Assembly (NCBI GenBank): GCA_017354895.1
Contig: CP071499.1
Location: 1,488,001-1,552,000 of the forward strand
Length of the DNA: 64,000 bases
Source of the DNA: Podospora comata
Lineage: Eukaryota; Ascomycota; Sordariomycetes; Sordariales; Podosporaceae
Reading direction: 5' to 3'
Shown: positions 11,961 to 23,860 of the stretch, in pieces
Position numbering within the stretch: position 1 is the stretch's first letter
Layout: every line of letters begins with the position of its first letter
The notes under the pieces: model-generated
The model's database searches: none
What the model was told of the DNA's origin: nothing
Seen by the model: the letters and a program-made list of their open reading frames with translations, nothing else
Program-made: the position numbers and the translations under genes

Positions 11961-13205
11961 ATGGCCGCCACCACCGCCACGCCCGACCTGCCCATCCTGC
12001 CTCCCGAGGACAGCCACCTCACGGCCAAGTTTGGCAGGGAGACGGCCAACTACTTTTCCGGGTCACCGCTCAACAGGCTTTCCTTTCTTCGGACTGACCA
12101 CGCCTTTCTCGCGCCGGCGTTCAAGCACCCGTCTGCTAGCTTTTTGCTGCTGGACAGTCTGGCTCCGCTGGTGAAGAAGGATGACACGACTCAGCTGGCG
12201 TTTGTTTCGCTGGGGGAGATTAGGGACGGGTTAAGGGGGGAGGATATTTTTGAGAAGACGGAGGAGGAGCTGGTGAGGGAGTTCAACAGTGAGGATGAAG
12301 AGCGGATTGTTGTTTTTCTTGGGATGGATGAGAGGGGTGTTTTGGGTGGTCATGGGGGACAACAGGGTGGGGAGAGGTTTAGGTATAAGGATTTTGAGGG
12401 GGTGCCGTATTTTGCGGTTGATGTATCCAGGTGGGAGGGGAAGGAGGGATTGAGTGAGAAACTGGAAAAGGAGAGGGGGGCGATGTTTTACGGGGGAGGG
12501 CCGAGGCATATGGGGCTTGTGGCTGGTCAGGCGGCTATGTATGGGTATGCGAGGGCGTTGGTTGATTGGAATGCGAGGACGCCGTTTTGTGCGCAGTGTG
12601 GGCAGAGGACGTTGAGTGTGAATGCCGGGACGAAGAGGGTTTGTCCGCCTACTGATAGGGGGGTGGAGAGGAAGGCTTGTGCGACGAGGGGGACGGTGAG
12701 TAATCACTCTTTTCCCAGGACGGATCCGACGGTTATTATGGCGATTGTTAGTGCGGATGGGTCGAAGGTGCTTTTGGGGAGGCAGAGGAGGTGGCCGAAG
12801 TATTGGTATTCTACACTGGCGGGGTTTCAGGAGCCGGGGGAGAGTATCGAGGAGGCGGTTAGGAGGGAGGTTTGGGAGGAGAGTGGGGTCCAGGTTGGGA
12901 GGGTGGTGTTGCATAGTAGTCAGCCGTGGCCTTTTCCGGCGAGTTTGATGATTGGGGCTGTTGGGCAGGCGCTTCCTGGGGAGGGGGAGAAGATTTATCT
13001 CGGACATGATGCTGAGTTGGAGAGCGCGAAGTGGTTTCCTATGGATGAGGTTAAGGAGGCATTGGCGAAGGGGACGCATAATATGGGGGATGAGGTGCCG
13101 AAGGAGTATGTTGAGGGGGCGTTGAGGTTGCCGCCGCAGACGGCGATTGCGAACAGGTTGATTAATTCGGTGGTGGAGGGGTGGTGGGTTGCGTCGAAGA
13201 TGTAG
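11961..13205 (+). CDS. NPY1: Peroxisomal NADH pyrophosphatase (Nudix, NPY1/NudC type)
   Basis: A single exon gives 414 residues from the ATG at 11961 (GCCAAAATGGCC). Order of parts: an NudC-type N-terminal domain; a zinc ribbon with CAQCG followed by two more cysteines (RVCPP and KACATRG); the phrase SFPRTDPTVIMAIV; and the Nudix box GFQEPGESIEEAVRREVWEE (pattern G-x5-E-x7-REUXEEXGU), then WPFPASLMIGAV. The enzyme hydrolyses NADH, and in some members NAD caps of RNA, to NMNH and AMP. The C-terminus is -SKM, a plausible PTS1, fitting the peroxisomal location of yeast Npy1. The same frame is open upstream to an ATG at 11760, adding 67 residues that are rich in Arg/Ser/Thr and nearly free of acidic residues. 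Confidence 0.94.
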   Translation: MAATTATPDLPILPPEDSHLTAKFGRETANYFSGSPLNRLSFLRTDHAFLAPAFKHPSASFLLLDSLAPLVKKDDTTQLAFVSLGEIRDGLRGEDIFEKTEEELVREFNSEDEERIVVFLGMDERGVLGGHGGQQGGERFRYKDFEGVPYFAVDVSRWEGKEGLSEKLEKERGAMFYGGGPRHMGLVAGQAAMYGYARALVDWNARTPFCAQCGQRTLSVNAGTKRVCPPTDRGVERKACATRGTVSNHSFPRTDPTVIMAIVSADGSKVLLGRQRRWPKYWYSTLAGFQEPGESIEEAVRREVWEESGVQVGRVVLHSSQPWPFPASLMIGAVGQALPGEGEKIYLGHDAELESAKWFPMDEVKEALAKGTHNMGDEVPKEYVEGALRLPPQTAIANRLINSVVEGWWVASKM

Positions 13206-14261
13206 ATAGAGGTGGTGTTTGGTCATGTTTTGGCATAGCGAGCACTGAATAGAGATCATTTTTGCTTGACTACGTGTATGGCCATGAAGGGTGATGTTCA
13301 GCAGTAGGACGAAGAGCCCACCTAAGACACCGGTAAAGTTGGCGCGTGGGCGCTTAGAATTCTCTCTATCGAGTCTCCCTATCCTCTCTTGAGCTTTCAA
13401 GCTTGATGGCCCGGCGATCTTGCACAAGCTGTCAGTAACCACAATGGCTTTGCAAAGAAATGTTGGAAGCCTCCATCACCAGTCAACGAAAACCATGCGA
13501 ACGCGGTCTGGCTCCAAAAGGAAACAATGACAGAGGTAAATCCATTCTCCTCTAGCACTCAATATGACCAACATGGCGTAGAAAAGCCATCCATATCGGT
13601 TGATTTTATGGTGCGATTTTAAGTGTAAGGAGAAAAAAGAAAATCTTAAAAGTGAGCCGTCACATTCTGACCCAAGTACATAATTGAGGTGAGCGGTGAG
13701 CGGTGGCAGAATTGAGGGCAGTGGGGTTCTTTTCAGAGGTTCAACACTCAGCATACGCACTGACCACATCCACGATGAAGGCAGGAACGAAGTAGGTCTT
13801 ACTCAGCGCTTTCCTCATCGTGAACAATTACGTGGATGGGCCAAGATGAGATGTCATGCTCTTGAAAATCCGCCTGCATTTCTCCTCTTGCAATCCTATC
13901 CCTCATTTGACAACAGTGACTCTACATCCATCAATCTAGTCGATACCACCTGCAGTTGGGCCTGCATTGCGGCTGTGTCACCCTGCTGCAGTGCGATTAG
14001 TAGGACGCCATCCTTCTGCATGGTACTTCTTCGGCCAACGAAGGTTTAGCTGGAACCCCTGCCCACCATGCTCGAAGCAACAAGACAGGATACCTTATTG
14101 CATATGGGGATGGGCGAGCGGCCCAACAGGCAGACCAACTGCTTATCCCACCCTTCTGAGCTCTTATACCTAGCACCTATGGAACCCCGCTACCAGTCCT
14201 ATGATTCTTCGTCCTTGGTATCTTTCCTTCAGTCTGCTGGTTCCTCATATCCTCCGTCAAC
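13206..14261. other. Intergenic region, no gene seen
   Basis: This 1.06 kb contains the NPY1 3' flank and the promoter of the STAND gene. Short frames at 13700-14170 translate to unrecognisable sequence. No RNA gene or repeat is seen. Confidence 0.55.
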
Positions 14262-17200
14262 ATGGAGAAACCTGTGCCAGTCGTCAAGGTGGAGGGCATC
14301 CAAACCCAGAGCAAGATTGACCAAATGTGGCAGGATGCGCTGGTCACTTTCAAGAGTCTGACAGGGAAGAACCTCCAGGATGTAGCGCCAGCGTCGCCAG
14401 AAGAACTCAGGAAGATCATCGAAGCCCGTGCCAAAGAGCAAGACACCGAAGAGTTCAAGAACAGATCAAAGGCCCGGGAGAGAGGGTTAAGGATCTTGGC
14501 ATGCATCAACAAGTTCGGCGAAGCTGCTGTGCAAGGCGTTTCCACGGTAGGTCATCGTTTCTCAAAGCATTCTTCTGGAGTGCTAACTGTTGGTTTCTAG
14601 GTGTTTGGCGGAGCCGATATATGCTTCAAGGGCCTTTCTCTGTTGCTGGAACTGCCCAAGAAGATGAAGGAGTTTCATGAGGTTGTCGACAAGATCTTCA
14701 TCCGTATTGCCCCGGTTCTCCAGGGCTTCAAAGTCTATGCGAGGGGAGAGCAGATCCAAGCCATGGATGAAGACTTGATCATCTCGATCCACAAGGTCAT
14801 GATTGCCCTTGTCACGATATGTGCTACCGCTCTCAACATTGAACATGCTCGAAAATGGGAGAGGTTCAAGAACTTTACCAAGCGTGCTTTGTGTGACGAC
14901 ACAGAACTGGACGAGGAGCTGGAAAAATTTCAGATGCTTGTGGAAGGGCAGCAGCATGTGCAGGGGGCTGTAACGTTGGTGGAACTCCTCGACGTCAAGG
15001 CTACGGTTGTCGCGAATCTGAAAGTGACGAACGAAATCAACTCTGACATCAAAGGCATCAAAGACAGAGTGCAGAAAAAGGAGGCGGAAAGCTCCAAGCA
15101 GACCCTGCTCACCAAAATCAAGTCTGCACTTGGTATTGACCCCAAGGACCCTGATACCTCGAAAGCTACGTTTGAAGACTATCTTAAGAAAAGAGCACCG
15201 GGGACAGGAAGCTGGTTCAAGCCTATGACTGATTATCAGGGCTGGATAGACACGAACGCTTCTGCTCAAGAGATCAGCTCTTTCTTGCTCCTGACAGGAG
15301 GTCAAGGGTTCGGCAAATCCTTCTCCGTGGCTTCCATTATCGATGACCTAAAACAGCGAACCTCAACTCCTGCCGCCATCACACAGACTCACCGTTCCCT
15401 GATCGGCTTTTACTTTTTCCCCGCCCGAAGCGGGAAAGCAGGAGACGAACAATACCCGGTCGAGATGGCACTCAAGTCTATTGCCATTCAGCTCGCTGAG
15501 CAAGACGAGGTCTACGCAAAAAGCATTGGTGAACTCGACCAGCTCAAGGATGCAAAGCCCTCGAAGCTATGGGATGCTTTGAGACTGGGTTCGCCGATGC
15601 CGAGAACCACACATTTCATACTACTCGACGCTCTAGACAACCTTCTCCCCCCAGAACAGGACGAGTTGCTGAAGGTTTTCCAAGCTGTCCCAAGGACTGG
15701 CACGAACGGAAGCTCCATCAGGGTCCTCGCTACTGGAGCGAGCTCTATATTTGAAGTTTTCCAGGCGACGGAAAACCTGTCAGTGCGAGAAGTCAAAGCT
15801 GACCGTACAAGAATGGAATCCGAATTTCGCCACTACATTCGACACAGACTTCAGGCTCCCATCATGTTGCCCGGCCCTGACTTGTCGGAGAAGAGAGAAG
15901 GCATTGAGAACAAGATCATGCATAGCGAATGCAGTTTCCAGACGATCCAGGCCACACTTGGTGCGGCTGAAAGTTACATTGCATCCAGTAAAAGTGACGA
16001 GGAGCTTAACAAACTCTTGGATGACTCAACCCGAGATACCAGTGTCTTATTGGTTGATACTGTAGAGAAACTTCAAGCTGGATTGGATGTTGGGCAGATT
16101 GGCTGGGTCAATGAACTGTTGATGTGGGTGCTTTTTGGGGAACAGTCGCTAACTATCCCCCAACTGGAGGCCGCCTTTGTAAGACCCAACCAAGAGACTA
16201 GAGTTTCTCACTTGCTGACCCATCTCTTGTTTTAGTTCCTTCGTGGGAAGTCCCTCCCAATCCAAGGCCTCGAAAACTTCATCAACAGCAGGCTGAAGAA
16301 GCTCATCACCAGTGGGCCCCAGGGTATATCTCCAGTAGATGACAATCTTGACAAGGTCATCACCAAACCGAGGGAGCTTTCACAGGGTGGCCCTGACAAC
16401 AAAACAATCAGCCTGGAGATAAAAATCAACAACGCCAGCATCTCTACAGTCCAACGCTTTCTGTGGGACCTTACCAAGTTCTCAACTTTGGATGGCTTCA
16501 GTTTTAAAGCTGATGATGCGGCCGCCCAGATCGCTCAATCGCGAGGCATCATCAGAGTCAACAAGACCGACGCTTCTCTTGCAATTGTTGAATCCTTCTT
16601 TAAGTTCCTTAAAGATGACCCAAGCGAGAAATCAGAGAGCATCAGGCAGTATCTGATCGACTATCTGGCAGATCACCTTCGAACTCTCCGTACAGCTGAG
16701 GGTGACAACAAGCTAACTCCTAGCGAAGCAGGCAGTATCGGAAAGCGTATATTTGAGCTTTTCGACTACCCGGATGCCTCCTTGAAGAAACACTGGGACT
16801 TCTTCAATTCTAATTGGGAGTTCATTGAAGAGCGCAATATGAGCGAATTTTGGGAATGGATTCAAATGGATACGACACTCGCCGAACTTTCTGGCAAGGA
16901 AAGAGACCACATTGTTGAACTCAAGAAAGATGTGAGGTGGGAACGTAAGCTGCTCAAACCGACCATGAAGATGGTGGCGAAGATGTGGCTTCGCGAGCGC
17001 GGAAACGCCGTGTACTACCTTTTGGCGTGGATCAAGCGGGCCCTCATTCGAATAGTACGTGACCCCTGATCAGAGATGTTCATGAGAATTGATCACTGAC
17101 GCTATAAACAGAAACAGGAGGACAACCGTGCAGCAACCAAAGCCTCAAAATCCCCGGAGACAACCTCGTTGTCCAGTACTGCCAAGCCTCCCGCGACTGC

Positions 17201-19511
17201 TGGCCCTCTTACACCTTCCGAAACCGCCACGTCCAACACGGATACACCGGCTTCTACTGCCGATTATGACGTGCCTGATAGGCCTGCGAGCCCTTCTCCT
17301 TCTAGCACTTCCACTGAGGAGGAGTTCGACCCCCCTGTAAAGGTTGATATCACAGAGGCAGCGAGTTGGTGCCAAGAGATACTTGAACTCAAAGACGAAG
17401 AGCTAGACTCGCTGTGGTACGAGCGTCTTGGTCAAACGTACAAGGATTCATATCCAGTGAGCTTCAAAGACGCGATCGAGCAATATCGAAAGGCCGAGAA
17501 GTGCTCCAGTCCATATCCGTCATGGGAGGTTCTGATTGGGTTGTCATACTCCTTACTCGCCGTTAGTTCGGCGAACTTCGACGAGGCACGTGTAATTCAC
17601 GACCGGGCGATGAACCTTTACAAAGATTCTCCTTTTGTCAGTATTGAGCAGAAGGTCTCTCAGCTTAAAGACTTGGCGTGGTGGTACGACAACTACAAAG
17701 AACCGGAGAAAGCCCTTGAGGTCTTGGAGGAAGTACTTGTCTTGGCGCCTGAACACGGGGAGGCCCAGTACGACATCATGAGTCTACTAATTAAACTGGA
17801 AAGAGAGGGGGAATTGCACGAATTGGTGTCGAAAACAGCGGCGTCCAAGGAAGCGGCGGGTAAAGAGGCCGACAAGGGGCTGACACCACTTGGGTCCCTC
17901 GTTAAGGCAGTTGCTATGAGTAACGCATGGAGCCGCGTGGATCCTCTCTTCTGGAGAATAATCTCCATACTTGAAGCCACTGGCAGCGTGGAAGATCTGA
18001 TGGGGGCGCTCGATGCGGGTATTTCTTTGTCCAAAGGCGACAAGGAGAATGAGTATCTTCAATCTGTCCTCATTACTTACAAGGGCATGGTCCATATGCA
18101 TCGCTCGGGATCTGAGGATATCCACCATGTGATGGAATGTTGTAAACTTGCCCGGAAACTTGCGCATGAAAGATTGAGCCGGACTATGCCATGGTGTAGC
18201 GATTGGATATACGGCAAAACCACGGTGTTGGCTGACAGGTTTCACTTTAACCAAGCCAGTGGGAGAGGAAGACTTCCTGGAAGCACGGCATTGACGACCG
18301 AGGATCACGTCGAAGCCCTTAGGAAATCGATGACTGAGTTTGAGAAGAGTCTCCGTGACCGCTTCGACGTCCGGCTCTCCATAGCTAAGAGCTACTTGGC
18401 TGCGTATTATGCGCTCAAGTCACCGCAAAACCTCGAGGAGTCGAGGAGGGTCTTCGCTTCAGATATGGTACGGGTGACGAACATGCTCTCTGACGGGAAC
18501 AAGCACAACGACGCGGACAGCTTGAGGCAGCTGGGCGCCATCCTGCTGCATACCGGGAATGTTCAGAATTCGTTGGCTTGCATGCGGCTGGTGCCGCCTG
18601 ATATCACCAACGGGAGTGCTGCATCTACCGCCAAAGTGCTGACTCGACTGCTCTGCCCGGAGGGCGGCCCTCCAAAGGAAGGAAGTGTCGCTCACAGGGT
18701 TCTGTCCTCGTTTGACAGCAACTCGAAAAACATGTTATATATACGAAGTGACATGATTAAGACGGTGAACGACCTGATGGACAAGCTTATTGACGGGCGG
18801 TCTGCTTCTCTTGCCGAGGCACAAAAAGAGAAAGAGGAAGAGGACGTCGACGCGACACTGGCGCGGCTCCGCACGGTGAGGGATGCGTTGCATATATACG
18901 GGTATCGGGACTGCGAAGGATGCATAGGGTCGAACGGGCGGACGTGGGACTTTGAGAATGATTTTTATGCGTGCCGGTATTGTTATGACTTGTTTCTTTG
19001 CGGGCCTTGTCTTGATGCGCTCAAGAAGGCGGATCCGAACAAGCCGCAGCCGTTTTGTAGTCCGGGGCATGACTGGGTTTGGTTGCCGAAGTGGACGGTG
19101 GAGAGCTGGATAGAGGGTTTTGAGGGGAAGGTGAGGGTGCCGAAATGGGAAGAAGGGGAGAAGACGGGGGGTTGTTGGGTGGAGGGGGACGAGGTGGTTG
19201 CTTTTGGGAAGTGGTTGGAGGGGGTGTTGAAGCCGTGGGGGATTGGGAAGGAGTGGGAGGCTGAAGTGAAGTGGGATGTGGAGAGGGGGGAGGAGAGTTT
19301 TGTTGATGAGATGTTGTATGATGGGTTGCTTAAGGCTGGGCTTGAGGCGCAGGCCGAGGAGGAGAAGGAAAAGGGGGAGAAGGAGGGCGGGGTGAGTGGG
19401 GAGAAGGTTGATGGGGTAGCGAACGGGGGGAAGATGACGGTGGGGACGGTGATGATGGAGAAAGTGGCGGTTGAGAAGGTTGCTGTCCAGGAGGTTACTG
19501 AGAAGAGTTGA
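14262..19511 (+). CDS. STAND (NLR-like) receptor: Goodbye-like, NTPase, TPR-like, ZZ-like finger
   Basis: Four phase-0 exons, 14262-14546, 14601-16178, 16236-17054 and 17112-19511, join to 1,693 residues. Residues about 14-190 resemble the fungal STAND N-terminal Goodbye domain (DQMWQDALVTFKSLTGKNL near the start, then a helical bundle). A coiled region follows, then a P-loop NTPase with Walker A GGQGFGKS at 328-335 and a Walker B-like ILLD ending at 438. A helical region covers about 600-890. After a Ser/Thr/Pro linker (900-950), helical TPR-like repeats run from about 960 to 1450. Residues about 1493-1550 hold a ZZ-like zinc finger: CEGC, CRYC, CGPC and a final C-x3-H. The tail is Glu/Lys/Val-rich. 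Fungal STAND proteins act in non-self recognition and regulated cell death; that role here is inference. All exons keep the same phase and no breaks are seen. Confidence 0.88.
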
Positions 19512-21980
19512 CGATGGCAGGGGATTGCTGCGTAGTTGGGGTTGTAGCTTTTTTCCAGCTTTTGGATAATACCCTTCATATTTCGATCACCAGCTATCAT
19601 GCGACATCTTCACATTGATGAATATGAACAGCAATTCTTTTGCTATATTACCATCAAACTAACTACGTTCTTGAACCTGGCTGATCCCTTCATCTTTTCC
19701 GCACCTTGAAACCATGCAAAAAACGTATTACGCATCCTAGCTTCAAGGAACCGAGTTTGAAGTCCAGCGTTGTCATCCCTCACTCTGGACAGTTATTGGA
19801 TGACAGGGTGTCAGAGGGCATGAAGAAGTGCGAAAACTCCGGAAATCGCCGGCCCGCTGTCAATGAGCGAGTCTGTCAGCAAGGAAGAAAGCTTGGGTAC
19901 CTTCCTGTTTAGGGGACAAGATTCGAGATTGGGAGGGGATTGGGCTTTGGGGTTCATGATGGCCAATAGCTAGAATCTTTGTTGACCATGGGCTTTCTGG
20001 CTGACACTTATTTTGAACATGGAGGAGTTCATGGTTGAACCGCGTCATCATATCTGGGAGCAGCTTTTCGAGCGATGCGGGCGATTCACATATAGCAAGT
20101 TGGGTGATTACGGGGTGATGTTGGGTCAAGAGTGATGAGTTGGCGCGTAGGCTGCATATAACCGTGTTTTCTTTGGCACCTGGTGGTCAATAGATATCAC
20201 GACGGTGCACTGTGTCGACTGCTAGGTAGATAGACGGCCGGTTGGGAAAGATTCGCCGGCCGTTGGATGATGGATGGTGGCGGGCGCCGTTGGGTAGGTG
20301 CCTCTCTGTTGAACGATGGGGCGGACGGATGCTACCCCTTTTTTTCTCTCACGCCTATGGGATGGAGAAACGACAGACTGCTCCGCGTCTGCATATGCAG
20401 GTACAGCTTGAGTGCTTGCAGATTTTCTATGACGTCTAACTTGGAACTATGGCATGTGCCTCGGAGGCTGTGATTCCCATTTTTTGAGCATGCGTGATGT
20501 GGTGTGGAATCGAGGCGCTTGGACGCCGCTACCTTACGTACATGTGACCGGGAGACTAACCCTGCAACAAACACCAGGTGTATGTAGAGCCTGGTGCTAG
20601 GTCGGGAGGTTGGTTATTCGGAACTGGACCGGAGGGGAGGGTGGTTGGGAAGATTTGAAGATGGTAGGGGAAACCAGAAGTTGGGTTGGTTACCAAGGGA
20701 AGATTGGGTAGTTGAGGGAGAAGAGCCGCACTGTATAACCTGCTGGGTCAGAAGAGGTGAAGTTGGCGATAGAGGATGGGAGGTCGGAAGCTAGGTGGTC
20801 TTTTGCGCGCCGTGCCGCACCGTGAGATCGAGATTTCTTTGGGGATGTCGGTTTGACGAAGAGGCACCACGAAGATATGAGTTATCAGAAGAAGGGAGAC
20901 GTAGAAGAAGCCTTACCTGTGCTTCCAGGTTGAGGCGGTGTAGGAGTTCAATGCTGTCTTGTACGGCAGGGGAATGTCCACGTTGTAGTTGTAGGGCTGT
21001 TTCCCGGGGATCCCCGGTTCCTGAATGACAGCGGGGGTGGCCCCCGAAAGCTTGGGTACCTAGCGGCGGGTAGCGGGTGGGTCAGTGCTTGGCAGTATCG
21101 TAGGTTTCCAACTTTGAGATGTTGGTTTCTCTTCTGTCGACCTCCAAACTCAGAGGCCGTTTCTTGACGCTAGTTCTGGCTAGCATGGTGCTTCCCGACG
21201 GCCTTTTTGGCTTCACTATGGCAGCGAAAAGCCAAGATGAAGTGGCGACTGGTAGGATTGCATCGTTCGTACAGGCTGACGGCGCTAACTGATTACTATG
21301 TGCACTTCTGTGGGGCTCTGCTCCTCAGCTCCTCTTCCTGTGTGTTGATTCCTTCCTCCATCACGTTGTCAACACACACAGAGAACCGCGGTGGCCTGGG
21401 GGCTGAAAATCTGCGGAGAGGCAAAGCCCTTTTGGCCTTTTTTTTCTTGAAGAAGAGGAGACGAGGCGATTGGGGGCTTTCTCTGGTGTACTGAACTTGG
21501 TATCGCAAGCATGGTCGTACTAGACATACTACGTACGGACGTTAACTGGAACCAAATCCAACGTTGCGTGAGATGCCCTGGTCTTGATTGATGGGCATCC
21601 TGAAGAACCTGGAAGACAAGGGGGTTTGATAAAATGGACGAGGAGCGGCGCGGTTTGTGGTTTGTGGTTGTGGTGGTTGCTGACACACTTTCCCTTTTCG
21701 ATCTTAATCTCAAGAGGACCCCCTTCCAAGGCTCTGCTTACGATTTACGCCTTTTTCTACTCCTGGTTTGTTTCTTTTCCTTTTTTGAATTGCTATCGCC
21801 AATTACACTCGTTCAATTCTCTCGTTATTTTCTTGTCTTTATGTTTTGACGTGACTGCAATCGCCGGGCAGGAAATACCGCAGTGATCATGAAAGCCTCA
21901 TCTTCGCCAAGACATCGAGTATAGGCGACCAATTACGGGCGACATCATTCAAAAGAGGGAAGAGGAGAAAAGGTCACATC
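19512..21980. other. 2.5 kb gap, no gene seen
   Basis: No family-like translation is found on either strand. The right part (about 21600-21980) contains long T/C-rich stretches typical of a promoter and 5' leader for the downstream PAN-domain gene. A poly-T run lies at about 21439-21449. A non-coding transcript could sit here, but nothing in the sequence shows one. Confidence 0.5.
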
Positions 21981-23135
21981 ATGGATTCACGAAGGCCACC
22001 GCTGGATCTTCGAGACGAACTGCTTCAAGGCCACGGCATCGAGCTCGCCGAACGTCCACAGTTCACTGAACATGACACCCAGCCCGGCCTTGAGGTTGCC
22101 ACCCACTCGACGCTTGAAGTGGCTCCAGGCACTGGGCCAGTTCCAATCGGTTCGCCTGTCACAGGCTTTGAGGATCTCAAGACATGGGAGAAGGTAGGAA
22201 ACCTATCATTGGGATACGGCAAGGTGTTCGACAGTACCAACAGCCCGCCGCCACCGCCAATACCAAACTATGGTTTTGGGGGACCACCGCCGATACCCGG
22301 GACGGAAATGGTGACACCGGGGATGCATAGGCCGAGTAGGCCCGGAACAGCATACAGCAGTACGACTTCAAGAGGAGGGCCGAATGGGAGGGGCCAAGGC
22401 AGTGTTGATTCGGGCAACCCGTTTGTCGCCGGGCCATCGCTGCCACCTTTGCCAGGCGAGGGACTCGACGGAAGAAGGAAAAGAGAGATGATATGCGGAG
22501 TCAAACGACAGTCATTTTGGATTATCCTTGCGACTGGGATATTTCTCGCCGTGATAGCGATAGCAGCCGGTGTTGGTGTAGGAGTCTCGTTGGGAAACAA
22601 GAACTCCAAGGAAGCGTAAGTTTTCTCCTCCATCCTCGTTTTGTGCTGCATCAAATTAATCTTTCCTAGACAACCACCAACACCATCACAATCTACCTCA
22701 CCATCAACACCCGTTCGAACCCTCCCAGTACCCCTTTTCAACGCCTCCACCGTCACGAACCCCGAGTCTACCAACAAGAGCGAGCTAATCCCCGCCGACA
22801 TATCGTGCCCTATTCAGAACCTCACTCTCTATTCTTCGCCTATGACCCCGTCAAATGATCGGAAATTTCTACTGTTTTGTGGGAGGGATTACAATGTTGT
22901 TAATGGGGCGACGGATATGTATGATATGAGAGTTGATACCATGGCGGAGTGTATAGATTCGTGTGCCAAACAGGAAGGGTGCGTCGGTTCCGGATGGGGG
23001 GAGCAGGGGGGGAAACATGTCTGCTATCTGAAGAGTCGGTTGGGGGAGCCGAATTTGGCGGGACATTGGATGTTTGCGGTGGAGGATACGGAGTTTAATG
23101 GGGGAGGGGACTTGCCTTTGCCTGGTGGGACATGA
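21981..23135 (+). CDS. Single-pass membrane protein with PAN/Apple-like C-terminal domain
   Basis: Two exons, 21981-22615 and 22670-23135, give 366 residues. The first ~170 residues are Pro/Gly/Ser-rich and probably cytoplasmic, with a short basic stretch (GRRKRE) just before a transmembrane helix at about 178-200 (FWIILATGIFLAVIAIAAGV). A Ser/Thr/Pro stalk follows, then a domain with CPIQN, FCGRDYNVV, ECIDSCAKQEGCVGSGW and CYLKSRLG, which has the cysteine pattern of fungal PAN/Apple-like extracellular domains. The topology suggests a type-II-like or tail-out surface protein with a possible sugar- or protein-binding head. Specific function unknown. Confidence 0.85.
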
Positions 23136-23860
23136 GAAGATGCGATCTTTTCTATTTTGTTATTTTTCTGGATACCTCGGGAGATGGGGCGTTTGAGTGG
23201 TTTCAGGGATGAAGGAAAACAAGGCTCGAGGGAGGTCGTGGTGTCTAGTGTTTACTCTCTTGCGGGTTGCCTGTGGTCAAATGGATTGGATCGATGGGTG
23301 ATGGGGTATGTTCAGGATACTATGACATATGAATTGATACCTTTCAAACTTCTTTTTGTATACTGTCAGGGGCGGTGACAGATAGTAAACCGAGGTGGTC
23401 AGGATTGTGGAGTTCTAGGCCCGTCACCAACACCGACGTCATAGGGCATTTTGATAGGACATCAAAAGTCTAGACTCAGCAACGCCATCCCAACTGTCAC
23501 ACCGCCCAGAATCCATTGGCAAGCTCATGCAACGATACGACCCCGTATTTGGTTCCTTGGAAGCATCCATTGGACAAGCTCCATCCAAGATCAAACACGC
23601 TGTCTCGTCGCGCAAGTGGAGGGGCAGCTCCTGAAGCAAAGCAGCAAGAGTGGAGTGCGGGGTACTATGGTTGGCTTGCTCAACTTGCTCCAGGCAGGCG
23701 ACACACTCCACTGCGATCCATCACTGCCGTCCTCGACTTGACACTCATCCAGAGCTTCCGGTTGACTTTGAATCTTTTCCATTTCCCTCTCCTCTCCGAC
23801 TTGATTGTCCTACACACTCTCTCTCCATTAATCGCACATATCACCTCGCGAACAACCAAC
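23136..23860. other. Intergenic region before the Ybp-family gene
   Basis: No separate gene is seen. The frame open from 23516 runs into the downstream gene, but its upstream part is C/T-rich leader-like sequence with no protein character, so I start the gene at 23861. Confidence 0.5.

Noticed and set aside
12231-13442. 403-codon minus-strand frame opposite NPY1
   Set aside because: Arg/Pro/Leu/His-rich shadow translation of the G-rich coding strand.
14583-15305. 240-codon minus-strand frame opposite the STAND gene
   Set aside because: No family resemblance; the plus strand has a continuous, domain-bearing frame.
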